From contig NW_025064917.1 in NCBI RefSeq assembly GCF_019112545.1, forward strand, positions 319,940 through 383,939: a stretch of 64,000 nt of DNA, written 5' to 3'. Shown in pieces: positions 32,873-45,257 of the stretch. The translations under genes were made by a program, and so were the position numbers. This DNA is from Guyanagaster necrorhizus (taxonomy: Eukaryota > Basidiomycota > Agaricomycetes > Agaricales > Physalacriaceae). The notes beneath the pieces were generated by a model. The model was not told the origin of the DNA and searched no databases. It was given only the letters and a program-made list of their open reading frames with translations. How positions within the stretch are numbered: position 1 is the first letter of the stretch; each line of letters starts with the position of its first letter.

Positions 32873-35405
32873 ATGCTTCAGCGATGGTCGAAGAGTTCGT
32901 GGACATGTTTCTTTACAAATGGTCGTATTAATGGATATCGCAGCGGTCGTCGAAAAAAGCAGGCTCGTCGTCGCGGTGGCGGCGGTGGAGGGAGAGCTAC
33001 TGCTATGTCTCTGGAAAAGGTCAAGAATGCGTTCCAGCGCGACGAGTTGCCGCACTCCGAAATCGACTTAGAAAAGCAAGATAATGACGCTCGTAGCACC
33101 ATGTCGTTTCGTCGCCACGACAGTTCGCAGGATTTAAAGAAACGCAAGGGCCGTTGGCATGAGCTTCCTGGATATCGGGACGAGCGAGGGAATATGCTCA
33201 ATGCGTTGGGGAGGAAGGCGTACAACTCACCGTCTCCTTACCTGGCCAATATGGGGACACAAAGGAGGGTTGATTCATCTTCAGCGCCAACAGTTATACC
33301 TCCCTCCTTGATGAGCTCTGAGGACCGTCGGAGGCCACCTAATCATACCTTCAACCGAAGAGATCACCGAAACGATCCCTTTTCTTCTTCGATGAACCGG
33401 GGTCGCAGAGGACCTGCGCCGCGGTTCGATTCCTATGATTCTCCCAGGTATGGGGACGAAGGCAGCGTCTCATACACGAGGAATGCAGACAGCAGAAAAC
33501 CGGTGCAGGAGTTTTCACAAAAACCGACATGGATATCGCCAACAAGGCCCAGCCCCTCTCCTAGATTCCGACCTTCTGAAAAACAATCCTCACATATCTC
33601 GGGCGCCAGAAACGAGTTTTTGGATGAGGGATCCTCTCTCTCAAACGAGTCATCAGGTCCACGTGGTAACACCTCGTACAGGTCGGCGACTCCGTACTTG
33701 AAGCGCTTGGCAAAAGCCGTGGAGGTTCGGAAGGCTCCTTCAGCAGAATCATCTGCGTCGTTTTCCTCATCTTCTTCATCTCCCCCATCCTTCGCATCCT
33801 TTCCCCTTATGCCTGGTCTCCTTTCCTGCCTCACCGAAGTTGTGGGCACTCGTGCCCAGCCTACACCCATCCAGGCTCTTAGTCTTCAGCACCTGCTTGA
33901 GACTGAATACGATCCAAACAGAAAATGGAAGGAATACCTTCTCGCATCTGAAACTGGGTCTGGAAAATCGGTAGCCTACTTCCTGCCCCTTCTTCAATCC
34001 CTCAAAGTTTCGGAGCTCAGTGGGCAAATCCATCGAAAAAGCACCCATCCTCTGAACCCCCGTGCCCTCGTCCTCGCTCCGACGCACGAGCTGGCTCGTC
34101 AACTATCAGGATTCGCTAAAGATCTCATTCATGAGATCAAGTTGAGAATACTCTGTGCTAGCCAGGCGAACGTGGATAACAAGATGAGTCTTGGAGGCGG
34201 AAGCGCTGCCCAGATGAAGGGGAAGCTTGATGCTGCGTTATTCAGCAATCACTCGCAAGATCTCCAGGTGCGACCTGGCGGGAGATTCCCGGTAGACGTT
34301 GTCGTCGGTACGCCGATGAAGTTGCTCGAGTTGATCAAAGGTCGTGGCTGGGAGCGCAGGATCGGGAATGAGACCCCAAAAGCTCAGGAGGAAAACAGCG
34401 AAGACGTCGAAGATCAGGAATTCCAGAAGAAGCCTAGACGTGGCAGAGATCTTGGCGTCGTTCCCACTGGCACTCTGGGTGCAGCTCCAGAGATGGGTCT
34501 GGCTAACGTCGAATGGGTGATTATTGATGAAGCCGACGTCCTGTTCGGTATGTGGGATGTTTACGAGTCATCAGTGTTGTACTAATACTTTTTCTTAACC
34601 AGATCCTGATTTCCAAGAAACTACGCGTCTTTTGCTTTCCGAAGTCAGTGCCGCTCGTGGATCACCTGTACCTTACTACCCCGACGAGTTCAACTTCAAG
34701 ACCGAGAGTGTAGAACCGAAGCCGATTTCTTATCCATTCAACCTCATCCTGTGTAGCGCTACCATCCCTAGTGCTCTCGGCAACTACCTCGAGACTCATC
34801 ATCCCTCTCACACTCGTTTGGCCTCGCCGACGGTACATCACCTCCCCAAGAAGCTCCAGACTGAGTACGTTGGCTGGACGGGCACCAACAAAAATGCCGA
34901 CATTGAAAAACGCATCAGGAAGGTGTGGGCTGAAGATAGTATCACCCGAACCGGGAAACTGTCGAAGATCTTGGTATTCTGCAACAAGAATACCAAGGTG
35001 CAACTGCTCAGCCAACATCTGGAAGGAAAAGATATTAAAACTGTCGCGATTGATGGGACAGCGGAGTCAAGAAGGAAGGGGTCGAACCATCATCTGGACG
35101 GGTTCCTTAAAGTCAAGTCAGATGAGAGTGTTGCCGCGAAGGAAGACGGTACCGAGGATCCGAGCGAGACACCTCATGTCATGATAACGACTTCGTTGCT
35201 TTCAAGAGGGTTGGATTTCAGTCCGGAAATCAAGCACGTCTTCATCGTGGATGAGCCGAGGAATATGATCGATTTTCTTCATCGGGCTGGCCGCTCCGGT
35301 CGAGCAGGGGAGAAGGGCAAGGTTGTGGTGTTTGGAAAGCTTGAAGGGCGAGGAAGTAGTCGGGCGGTAGATTTAAAAAAGCGGGTCGGTGCTTTGGCTG
35401 CTTAA
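32873..35405 (+). CDS. MRH4: Mitochondrial DEAD-box RNA helicase MRH4
   Basis: ATP-dependent RNA helicase acting in assembly of the mitochondrial large ribosomal subunit (known role of yeast Mrh4). Two exons: 32873 to about 34548, then about 34603-35405, one intron after VLF (GTATGT donor). About 820 residues. The N-terminus is Arg/Lys-rich (GRRKKQARRRGGGGGGR) and fits mitochondrial import. Motifs: Q (QPTPIQALSLQ), I (ASETGSGKS), Ia (APTHELARQ), II (DEAD, about 34527), III (SAT), IV (ILVFCN), V (TSLLSRGLDF) and VI (HRAGRSGRAG). Residues 60-300 are a low-complexity Ser/Arg/Pro linker. The family call rests on the motif spacing and the spacer after motif II, typical of MRH4. An upstream exon cannot be excluded. 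Confidence 0.88.
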
Positions 35406-35587
35406 GCTGGTCATTTGAGATGTACACATCTAGGTAATTCACGTATTGCATATTCACTAGGTAGTATAGTAATACTCCACTCAAAAACTAACGATACTTA
35501 CACCACACCTCACTGATTCCGTCCAGTCGATGGATTTCAAATATACAGTCTGGTAGTGTACATACTTTACAAGAATATTTTCTCCGC

Positions 35588-37804
35588 TTAGATCTTCATT
35601 CCGATGTTGACATGCACAGCCTTGACTTCTGTGTACCTAAGGAAAGAGTTAGTTGCACAATTATGAACATTAACAAATTGAACACGGACATGTTCAAGGC
35701 ATACTCGCCACATTCCCTACCATTGCCAGACTGCTTGTAGCCTCCAAACGGCATGCCGGGTTCTGTGATACCGTAACAGTTGACGTAGGCAGTACCAGAC
35801 TCCAACTGGTGAGACACTCGGAGAGCCCGACTTGAATTTTCTGAGAAAACAGCCGCAGCTAGACCGTAGGATGAGTCGTTGGCCAACTCGATCGCCTCTG
35901 TGCTCATTATGAGCAATTCTTCTTAGTTCTGATAGCACTGTTCTTTCTCTCACCTTCCTCAGTCTTGAACTTGATCAGCGCAGCCACGGGGCCGAAAATC
36001 TCCTCCTTGACTGCCTTCATGTGGTTATCCCCCGTGAAGACAGTCGGCTGGATGAAGAACCCTTCTCCAATGCCATGTTTCTCTCCGCCTATATGGAATT
36101 TAGCACCGTCCGTCCTGGCTGAATGAAGGTAGCTCATGACGCGCTATATATATATCGTGGGTTAAGCTCCTTGGACGCCATACATGATTAAGGGGATCAT
36201 CCTACTTCAAATTGTGTCCGCGAGACTTGAGGTCCGTGCTGGGTCTCGGCGAGGAAGGGGTCGCCCGTTACGTGCTGCAGACTCTTCGCGACCGCGGTGA
36301 ATTTTTCAACGAAGGCATCGTAGATGCCTTCTTGGAGGAGGATTCGAGACGAGGCTGCGCATATTTGACCCGCATTAGAGCTATTAGCCATGCTTTAGTT
36401 AGCAAAACAACATGGTGTAGCCGGAGAATGGATGGGCATACAAAATACCCAAGGTCGCCCATTTCACTGCTTGTTCGATGTCTGCATCGTCGAAGATGAT
36501 ACACGGGCTCTTCCCTCCAAGCTCAAGAGTGACGGCTTTCAAGTTCGATTTGGCTGACGCTTCTTGGATCTTCCTTCCCACGGCGGTACTTCCGGTGAAA
36601 GCAACCTTGGAGATGTCCGGATGTTCGCTGATTGCCTGGCCAACTGTGTTACCTACATGGCATTCAGTAAATTTCTTTTGAAGAAATTGGGGACATAGAG
36701 AGCCTCTCACCGTAGCCATTTACGATATTGACAACGCCGGGTGGGAATCCTGCCTCGATGATGAAGTCAGATAGACGTTGAGCAGTTAATGGTGTTATTT
36801 CGGATGGCTTTAAAGAGATAAGGGTCAGTTCTCGAGTTAAAAAAAAAGATGAATACCTTCAGAACGACAGTATTTCCAGTAGCAAGCGCTGGGCCGAGTT
36901 TCCAAGCCGCCATCAACTAGTTGACGTGTCAGTGTAGTTTGTACTAGACCACGAAGGATCGGATCACCATAGGGTAGTTCCAGGGTATGATTTGCCCCTG
37001 ATCAGCAAATGAGTGTGTGCTGGACGGACCGAATGCGACCACGTACCACAACGCCGTAGGGTTCGTGGCGAGTGTAACTTAGCTTATCTGCATTAGTCTG
37101 GTCAGACAAGGTGAGTACATGTACACAGGGCCGTGCTGAATATCTCACTTCGATAACTTTCCCCTGAATCTTGTCTGCCCAGCCAGCAAAGTACCTCAGG
37201 ACGGCGACCACGCTGGTAACATCCAGGGTTTTAGCGACCAGGAATGGTTTCCCTGTGGACAAATCAATGAGTGTGTTGGTTCCAAGACAGACGCACGATA
37301 CGCACCGACATTCAATGTCTCTAGGGCAGACAATTCATCAATATGCTGTTCCACGAGATCTGCGAATTTAGAAAGGAGCCGTCCCCGTTCAGAACCAGGA
37401 CACTTGAGGCCCCACGATTTCTTGTAGGCCTAGTCAATGATGGTTGAGCGGTTATTGAACGTTCCGCGCTGGCATTCCTCACCTCCTTGGCTGCTTTGAC
37501 GGCGAGGTCGACGTCTTTCTTCGTACCAGCAGCAACGGATGTAATTGTTTTCCCGGTGGCTTAAGTTTCTCGTTAGGTACAATGGCGTAGCCAACCGACT
37601 GAGATCGGCATACCTGGGTTGACAACTCTAGAAAATGGAACATTTCCGTCGGTATTATTCAGGTGGAAATAAGCTAGAAACTCACTCGATAGAACCGCCT
37701 TCGGCGGGGGCAACAAACTTTCCATTGATGAAGAGACCAGTGTGGACTTTGGTGGTGCCCTTGAAGGTGGGTGTATCAAAATCGTAGCTGAAAGTTTGAC
37801 TCAT
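35588..37804 (-). CDS. NAD(P)+-dependent aldehyde dehydrogenase, paralogue 2
   Basis: Inverted paralogue of the gene at 3996-6200, with the same intron positions where I compared them, including the tiny exon (VVNP). Starts [18 protein letters not shown] (ATG at 37802-37804) and ends VHVNIGMKI with stop TAA on the minus strand (35588-35590). Catalytic blocks: [21 protein letters not shown] (nucleophile Cys, about 36380), [13 protein letters not shown] and [13 protein letters not shown]. No frameshift or internal stop found after splicing. Oxidises aldehydes to acids in the cytosol or mitochondrion; the substrate is unknown. Confidence 0.92.
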
Positions 37805-38481
37805 GGTTAGGGACAGAAGAGGTTGTGGGCATTGAGGTTGGCCCGACTCTTATAAAGCACGGTGGAGTCAGGCGAACGCCATTCGTAATGTCAATTAAAC
37901 ATAGAAGAGAAGATCAGAAAGAGACTATTAAGCCGGCTGACACCAACAACCCACGGCACGGCAAAAACGCGGATTTGAGGTATGGAACCGATGCCGAGTG
38001 TTGCTGACAGAGGACTTATCGTAACGTCATTTATGTATATCGTCCGTGATATAAACCTCAAACACAGTGAATGTTGTTGCTCGTCGACCACTTTTGAGGC
38101 GACTCCCAACTCGATATAGGCCGTGCAACTGCGAAAAAAGCGCAGTACCAGCATTCCTCTCACTTGAAATGGCTATCATCCCTCACCTTCTGGAAGCCAA
38201 CGGGATACATGTGAAAGATCATAGGCATATGGCATCACTTGGAGTCGGACGTTCGTTTTCACCTTTCCCGAGCTTCAGTGAGCAGTTACGTAAGCTAAGC
38301 CGAAACTCTGTTAGATCTGGCGATAATAGAAAGTTATTTGGGGCGAATACTGAAACGTAGTTTACAGCCGTCTGCATAATACTCGCACAAAGGGCGCTTG
38401 CTATCAAGCGGTGAAGAGAGCGGCGTTCTCGGAACCGTTTCATGAGTTCGAAGTCCCCAAATCTAGTTTATGCCTAGTTTC
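37805..38481. other. Intergenic, upstream of aldehyde dehydrogenase 2
   Basis: Promoter side of the dehydrogenase. No supported gene. Short frames at 37891-38163 and 38067-38443 overlap on both strands without domains. The right end is the left breakpoint of the inverted transporter segment. Confidence 0.45.
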
Positions 38482-39480
38482 TCATAGAAAGACGAATAGA
38501 GACCTATTGCCTTGAAAGCCGATAGAGATATAAAATGGTGCCTGGCGCGACCGAACGCATTCCATTGAATTGGGTAGTGGTAAAAATACCAAACCTACAA
38601 TGGGTCCTATCAAAACGGCTTCGATCCACGATGCCATAACACCCCATAGGTCATGATATTTGATTTCGATGCCCTTGAGACGAGAGTAAGTACGACTCGA
38701 GTGAACGGTACTTTGGGATGGTCGTGGGTGAATACCGGGGGATAGGAATCCCCCGGTACCAGGATGAACTGTAGGTTTCGTATGCCGAAAGCGCATCACC
38801 GACTCTTCCTTCCACGCTGCAACGAGCATATTCACGCGAGCCCTACCAACGCTTTCGGCTTCCCTCGTTCGGGTGTCGATAGCGGCGATACTGATCAAAT
38901 AATCAGCAGGGTTAACATGAAGCTCAGGTGGCGACAGTCTCCGTTCGAACCATGGCACGGCATCTGCGACAGGACCTGAATACAACACATATCCTTGGGC
39001 GAGCAATATCACCGCGTCGAGCTGGGGAGGAAAATCTCCGACCGAGATTGATGAAGCGTCATGATGATCGTCCGTCCTTTCTTCGCAGGACTCTAAGCCG
39101 ATACGCACTTTCTTGCATCGAGACCGAGGAGCTGGACTCCGAGACTCAGGCGTCTCCGTTCCCATCCCCGGCTGATGCATCTGCACATTCCTTCAGTCCG
39201 ATCTTGAGGATGATCTCCTCGACAAGATTACGACGTTTCTCGTGGCTGATCGAATCGGGCAGACGGAGGTCCGTGACATACATAAGCGTCTCGCGAACAG
39301 TTAATGTGGGAAGGAAGACGTCGGTTTGAGCGACGTAGACACTTGAAAGGGAAGGAGAACCATTGTAAAGCAACTGTCCTCGAACCAAGAGACGGATTCG
39401 CATTGCCTGGGAAGATACTGAGCGGTCTTCTCATTTGAAGGCTAGCATGGCGCGGAAGTCCTGATCCAGATAGACCTGAG
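38482..39480 (-). pseudogene. ABCG transporter N-terminal part (first ATPase domain and start of first membrane domain), inverted
   Basis: Minus strand: SVYVAQTDVFLPTLTVRETL (Q-loop region), LVEEIILKIGLKECAD, then a damaged signature/Walker B zone with a deletion (only KKVRIGLE remains). TIIMTLHQSRSEIF (H-loop) follows, then frame-shifted QLDAVILLAQGYVLYSGPVA, WFERRLSPPELHVNPADYLI, and GIEIKYHDLWGVMASWIEAV leading into a membrane helix that stops at about 38490. Walker A is not readable: near 39470 there is SGLSGSGLP. In intact full-size ABCG transporters the next residues are those found on the plus strand from about 39860, so this segment has been flipped relative to the rest. Confidence 0.75.
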
Positions 39481-39689
39481 CTTGAGAACACTCACTTGTT
39501 CGAACTCGAATGACTATGCAGCGTGCAAGAAGCGTGGAGCCGGTGCCATGAACTTTGCGGCTTAGAAAAGACAGAAAGAGCAAGGAAAGTCTAAACTCCC
39601 CTCAGTGAAGAAAGGGATACTACAATTGAAGAGGACAGTCTGCTACCCAAATATTCATTTATCTCGCCCGCAGTGAGGAATGAAAAGGT

Positions 39690-42456
39690 TTATGCATTAC
39701 GGATACACAGAAACCACGGAATGCGATAAAGGTCAGGATCGTTCCGGTGAGTTGCCGTATTGTCTCTCTCCCCTGTGTTGCCGCAGCGCCGCTTATCTCG
39801 GCTTCGCGCCGACACCGCAGAAGATTTCTCGTTGCTTGTATACAGACCGTCCTTCCCTCCCATCTATCTCGTCTTCATATTCGAGGTGTACCGACCGAGC
39901 AGTATCTACATGCCGCTTTTCAATCGAGAACATGGTGAAGGGGTGGTGGAAGTATTGCCGCCATCGTATTGCGCACGGCATCCTAGAGGACACTATTGTT
40001 CCTTTCGTCTTCTCAAGAATCAGCTATCTCATGATTGGACTCACTCCTCCGGTGACACGATTCTTGTACTACTTTATTATGCTACTCGTGCACTACGCTT
40101 CGTTGACGTTTCCGGGGCTGTCGGTTTCTATATCGAAGGATTTCGCAATGTCAACGCTCATCACAAACTTGGTCTTTGCAGTACACACCTATGTATGCGG
40201 TTTTCTTCTTAAAGCCAATTCTATTCCGGTATATCTGCGCTGGACAAAGTGGACTTCGCATCTGGTAAGCGATTGTGGGTGCTCACTATGCTTTTCGACT
40301 GACTTGTTTGTTCCAAGTTCTACAGCTCTGGTGAATAACAAATTCAAGGACCGAAACTTCGACTGACTCCTGGGTGACCCACATTCCAGCCCTGACTGTA
40401 ACGCCTACCGCGGTGATTTTATCACTGAATCGCTCGCTGTCCCACACCAGACCTGGTTTATCGTTCCTATAAAGCCTTCTCCTCTCTTGCGCAGATGCTT
40501 ATCCTCCATTTATTTCCTGTCAGCACCAAAATCCTCAGCCGCGCTCGACCATCTTTGAACCAAAGGACGACAGAGACACTGCTCTGCAAACATTGAAAAC
40601 TCCCCGCGATCCCGATACAGAGGGTGTCCAAGTGCATCTCGAGAACTATTCCTTTCGTGCACGCATTCGTGGAGGACAGTGTCTTAGCATAAATACAAGG
40701 CGTCAATACACGGTTCGAGCCTGGGAAGATCAATGTTATTCTCGGACCCTCGGGGTGTGGTAATCGTTATTGTTGAACATGATGGCACGTCGCCTACGAT
40801 CAACGTCCTCGACAGCTTATGCAATGGACGAAGACATGAAACCGAATGGCGCTTCGGCAACCCGTGATGCAATCCATGCTCTGTGGCTCATATGTGACCC
40901 AAGACGACAAATCTCTTCTCCCCTACCTCACCGACTAAGAAACTTTATAGAGTTTGCTGTTGCTCTCAGACTGCCGAGTTGGTTGTGGTTGTCGAAGAAG
41001 AAAAAGCAGCAGAGAGCGGACGAGGTGATGAAGAAACTGGGGCTGAGTGCTTGTGCTCATACCCTGGTTGGGAATCAGTTGTTGAAAGGTATCTCGGGAG
41101 GTGAGAAATGCAGGGTCAGCATTGCGATGCAAGTATTAACAGACCCTCGGGTTTTGTTGTGACTTGATCCCGTATCCGAGACAGCTCTTCTCTGATGTCT
41201 TTCAGGTTCCTTCACGGCAACCTCGATTATGGACGTGCTGCGGCAACTTGTGGGTGAATACCCGTCCTTCACCAGAGCTCTTCGGAATTGTTCGAGCATT
41301 TCGGGAATGTTCTTCTCCTAACCAAAGACGGGAAAGTGGCATACTCCGGCTCTGCTAGCGGCATGGGCATGCTGGAATATATGCACTCGGTGGGCCTTCA
41401 GTGCCCTCCAACTATGAATCCCGCAGACTTTGGTCATCGATTCATGAAATAATGGGTCATTCTGTTTAGATCATGTCCGCCTTATTCTTTTCCCTGCCTA
41501 GTCATGATACGTCAGTATTCAAAATCGTATCGGATGCATACAGGGAATTCTTCCCAGTGAGTATACCTCCGTCGATCGAGCTTTCGTGCGAAGTGGCTGA
41601 AATTGGGAGAGTTTACTTTGTAGGCGTACTCCAGAACATGGTTATCTACCCGATGGAGAGGGGTATCTTCTACCAGGTGTGTTATTCAGCTCTTAAGTGA
41701 TGTAATGCCTTGTTCGTCATGTTTAGGAATACAGCGACGACGGATACTCTATTGAAGGCTTTTTCTTGGTGTATACTATCCTGGAGTTACCTTTGCAAGT
41801 CGTGGCCTGCTTCGTGTTCTCCGCTTTAGCAGTTGTCGCAATCAACCTCTCGTATACTATGTCGACATGTTTCTCATCGTCACTCTCGGTGCTTTGTGTA
41901 TGGTCAATGCAGGGGTGTCTCTTGGAACCAACCATCTTCAATATGATATTCAACGAGCATATCTTATGGCGTTAAATGTGATGAACGTTTATCCTTTATG
42001 ATCTTTATGGCAGGTGTGTACAAGTCTGTGTAATATCTTCCTTTGGATTCTTATTTGTCTGTTGTAGGGCTGATGAGTGCAGACATGCCAGCTTTACTCC
42101 AGGGCGTTAACCAAGTGTCCCCTTTGGGACATGTCATTCGGAATATCATGCCGCTTGCTTTCCGCGGGCAGATATTTTCTTGCGATGATGATCAAAAACT
42201 ATCTGATGAGTCATGTGTGGTTAGTGCTGGTGAGCAGGTCCTTGAGATGTATCATATGAACGGAGATGCTGCAACCCTCAGTCTTGGGGTGGTCGTTGTC
42301 ACCATGGTAGTGTCTCGCTTTCTGGCATATATTGTGGTGAAGGTGACTAAAGTAAGGTTCGGGATCCAACGCGTAATCTGCTGTTTGTCGAAACGATATT
42401 ACGAATGTGTTGGTTTTTCCAAATATCACATATCTTTGACTTTGACAGTTCCATAA
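39690..42456 (+). pseudogene. ABCG transporter remainder (first membrane domain, second ATPase domain, second membrane domain)
   Basis: In order on the plus strand: IYLVFIFEVYR and NREHGEGVVEV (about 39870-39945), ILEDTIVPFVFSRISYLMIG and further helices to VYLRWTKWTSHL (to 40260), a linker with LENYSFRARI, and a ruined Walker A (GPSGCGNRYC instead of GPSGCGKS). A Q-loop region with two stops (LTD-stop-ETL-stop) follows, then intact VMKKLGLSACAHTLVGNQLL and LKGISGGEKCRVSIAMQVL, a ruined Walker B after RVLL, GKVAYSGSASGM, and the second membrane domain from YFVGVLQNMVIYPMER to MSADMPALLQGVNQVSPLG and GEQVLEMYHMNGD. An active protein would export lipids or drugs across the plasma membrane. Stops, lost Walker motifs and the split make it a pseudogene. 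Confidence 0.8.
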
Positions 42457-42743
42457 ATTGTTACATTTGAAGACGATTCAGGTTAAACGTTAAACTTTCG
42501 ACTGGGCCTCGAACTCTTTTTAAGTTCTGTTCCTAAGTGCTAGACCGTGTGAAATAAATAGCAAATTCGGAGTCGTCGTCCACAGGCGGCCCTGGCTTGT
42601 TCAATAACCACGACGGTGAACGCTGCGACCGTCGTTCGTTGCTCATCGGCATCGCGCCAGTTCACCATCCCACGACGTTACCCTCTTTTTCTCGTCTTTG
42701 TTTTTTTTTTCTCCTTTCTCCGTTTCTTTCCCTTTCGTAATCA
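42457..42743. other. Intergenic, Spg1 upstream region
   Basis: Pyrimidine-rich run at 42690-42735 just before the start codon, a common fungal promoter/leader feature. No gene. Confidence 0.5.
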
Positions 42744-43563
42744 ATGTCGATGTCGGCATCGGCATCGACGTCTACCTCGCCTACAAGTTCGAATGTGCAC
42801 CCCCACCTTGAGAACAACGATGAGAAGAACAGGTCTGTTGCTGTAGTGGTAGAGGTCATTTGTTGTGTGCTCACTGTTGCTAGTGTCGTAATCAAGGTCG
42901 GGATGGTGGGCGACTCACAGATCGGCAAGACGAGTCTGATGGTCAAATACGTCGAGGGAAGCTTTGACGAGGATTATATCCAGACGCTGGGTACGTTGGA
43001 CTTGTCCTGTTTCTCCTTCCTGCCGCTAAGTTCCTTGTCACACAGGCGTAAACTTTATGGAGAAGACCATCTCCGTCCGGCGAACGACGATAACGTTCTC
43101 AATATGGGATCTTGGCGGCCAGCGCGAGTTTGTGAACATGCTACCGCTCGTGTGCAATGATGCGGTAGCAATACTGTTCATGTTTGATTTGTCGAGGAAG
43201 AGCACGTTGAATTCCGTCAAGGAGTGGTACCGGCAGGCGAGGGGATTTAACAAGGTGCGTGTATAATTTCCCACACGACAGATTCCTCCTCACACCTTGT
43301 GGTAGACAGCGATACCCTTCCTGATTGGCACCAAATTCGACCAATTTGCGACTTTCCCTAGAGACGAGCAGGAAGAGATCACGAAGCAAGCGAAACGCTT
43401 TGCGCGAGCCATGCATGCATCCCTCATCTTCTGCTCCACGTCCTCGTCAATAAACGTGCAAAAGATATTTAAAATCGTTCTGGCCAAGGCATTTGACCTC
43501 AAGTGTGTGATTCCGGAAATCGAAGGTGTAGGCGAGCCGGTGCTGATTTATGTTGATGTATGA
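42744..43563 (+). CDS. spg1: Septum-promoting small GTPase Spg1/Tem1
   Basis: Ras-like GTPase that switches on the septation initiation / mitotic exit network at spindle poles. Four exons; introns about 42833-42883, 42991-43046 and 43255-43307. After a Ser/Thr-rich leader ([16 protein letters not shown]) the core is [20 protein letters not shown] (P-loop), then [29 protein letters not shown] (G3), [27 protein letters not shown] (G4 with T-K-F-D as in Spg1/Tem1 rather than NKxD) and [15 protein letters not shown] (G5 region). It ends EPVLIYVDV. No CaaX box, as in this family, which binds a two-component GAP rather than lipid. Highly conserved and clearly functional. Confidence 0.95.
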
Positions 43564-45257
43564 GTATAGTTTGATGCGCCGGCCTGGGCGCGCGAGAAAG
43601 TCTGAATTTCGGGTGAGTTTCGATTCTCTGTCTTGTGTGTGTGTGTTATCTCACACAGAGCAGGGAACCCCGGCTACGTGGGAATGGATGCTCCTGCTAT
43701 GGTTTGGAGCGCCGTTGGATCACTCTTTGTAGATGGTTGGCGTCCCTTGTGAGGTCCAGTGTACCATTAGTGAAATGCATGGACGTGAGAAGAAAGATCA
43801 CATCGCATTCCTTTCCCCTCTTGTCGCCAATTGATGTCTCGTTTTATCATATCTAGTCATGCATTTTCCCTCTTCCCATACCTTACAAGATGATTTCCTT
43901 TTCCTTTGGCTATTATGTCCTTTACACTCTTTAACAATTCAATGTTTTATCGATTTCTATTTTACTAAAGATTGCATATTTATGGACGGTTCGATTCTCG
44001 GAGTTTGAGATGAATAGTAGTATACGGAAGGGCCATCGTAGCAAGGAAGCAGAGAGTAGTCATAGAGTATAGATCCATGCAAGCTTCTCGGCCTCGCACT
44101 GTCTGTCTGTCTCGTAAATCGTCTCGCCACCTCTTCATCATCAAAGGTCTGGTGTGACCGGGACAAGTCGTTCGTTGATTTTGGCCGCCCAGCTCTGGGC
44201 AGCTTCTTCGGACAGGTTTCGCCTTTGAATCCTTCGAATACAACGCCTCTACGTTCTGCTTCGAGATGAGAAAGGGCAGCCGACGAGCAAAGCTGCGAGG
44301 CACGCGTCCCCATTGATGGTGTTGCTCTTGCTCGGAGGGAGAGACGATAATATCATATATATAGGTTTTTCGACCTGTATTAAAATTGGATACTCTATTT
44401 AAAAACCCATGAGCCTACCGTGCCGCTATGAACACGAGAAGCTTACCTCGAGCACGGTGGTCGCTTTTGCCAATACCTTCTTCCCTCTTTTGCCAGACAG
44501 ACAACACGGACAATGAAGAGAACAGCAACGGAGGCGACTGTTCGACAAATGCTTCCTGAGCTCAAAGACTATCTATCCGAGAGCCATATTTCTGATGAAA
44601 TCTGGTTTTTCGACTGCATCAGGAGATCCAACTCGAAAGACTTGCAAACGAAACTGGGTAGACAAATTTCATGAAAAAAATGCTTTGACGTTATGGGCAT
44701 ATTAGCTGGGGAAATACTCGGGTAGGGAAACAGAGAGCACTGAGACTCGAACAGAGTGACATCATCGCTTGACAACAGTTAGCAGTATGGAAGGATTGAA
44801 GAATAGGAACGACGATCACTACACCCTCTTGCTGCTGTGCACGAAGTTTTAGTGTTGTTTGTTATTCTATCAAACGCAGACAATAAATAGAATGTTGTCA
44901 TGGATCAAAATTGACGACTAAGATTTGAACGTAGTACGCCCGTCGTTATTACTTAGAATTAGCGTTCAAATCTGGGTCTTGTTATGCGATGTAAAAACAC
45001 CAACTCTCAAGTCCGGCGCAGCAGTGAAAGAAACTAGTAGTATTTGAACAGCAGAACAGCAGACACAGCCGCATCCACAATGCAATAGTCAGCCTTCTCC
45101 AGCTCTGCGCTCTCGAACCACAGATACTCTGCGTGCATGCACATCTCTGATGGAAGTGGAGGCGAGTTTCTATGTGCTGCTATTGAGAGAAAGAAACAAA
45201 CCAATTGGAGAAGAAATGCATTACCTTCTACAATTACAAGTAACAGCCATCTATCCT
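43564..45257. other. Intergenic region with one tiny open frame
   Basis: Between the ends of Spg1 (plus) and the MINDY gene (minus). An ATG at 44513 opens 53 codons (MKRTATEATVRQMLPELKDY...) to a TGA at 44672-44674. It is protein-like but not recognised. The minus frames at 43957-44313 overlap one another and show no domain. A short inverted repeat (GATTTGAACG ... CGTTCAAATC) lies at about 44929-44976. The remainder is 3' untranslated and spacer sequence. Confidence 0.35.

Noticed and set aside
32344..32906. Overlapping minus frames before the helicase as genes
   Set aside because: They overlap one another and the helicase start, lack domains and have no splice-consistent structure.
33421..33450. 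GGTTCGATTCC sequence as a tRNA B box
   Set aside because: Lies in the open helicase frame and has no tRNA structure around it.
39680..40366. 228-codon plus frame as a separate gene
   Set aside because: Its C-terminal part is the first membrane domain of the ABCG relic and its N-terminal part is frame-shifted sequence of the same gene.
44929..44976. Possible tRNA (GTTCAAATC T-loop-like sequence with its reverse complement nearby)
   Set aside because: Only a 10-11 bp inverted repeat; no acceptor stem, D-arm or anticodon arm can be built on either strand.
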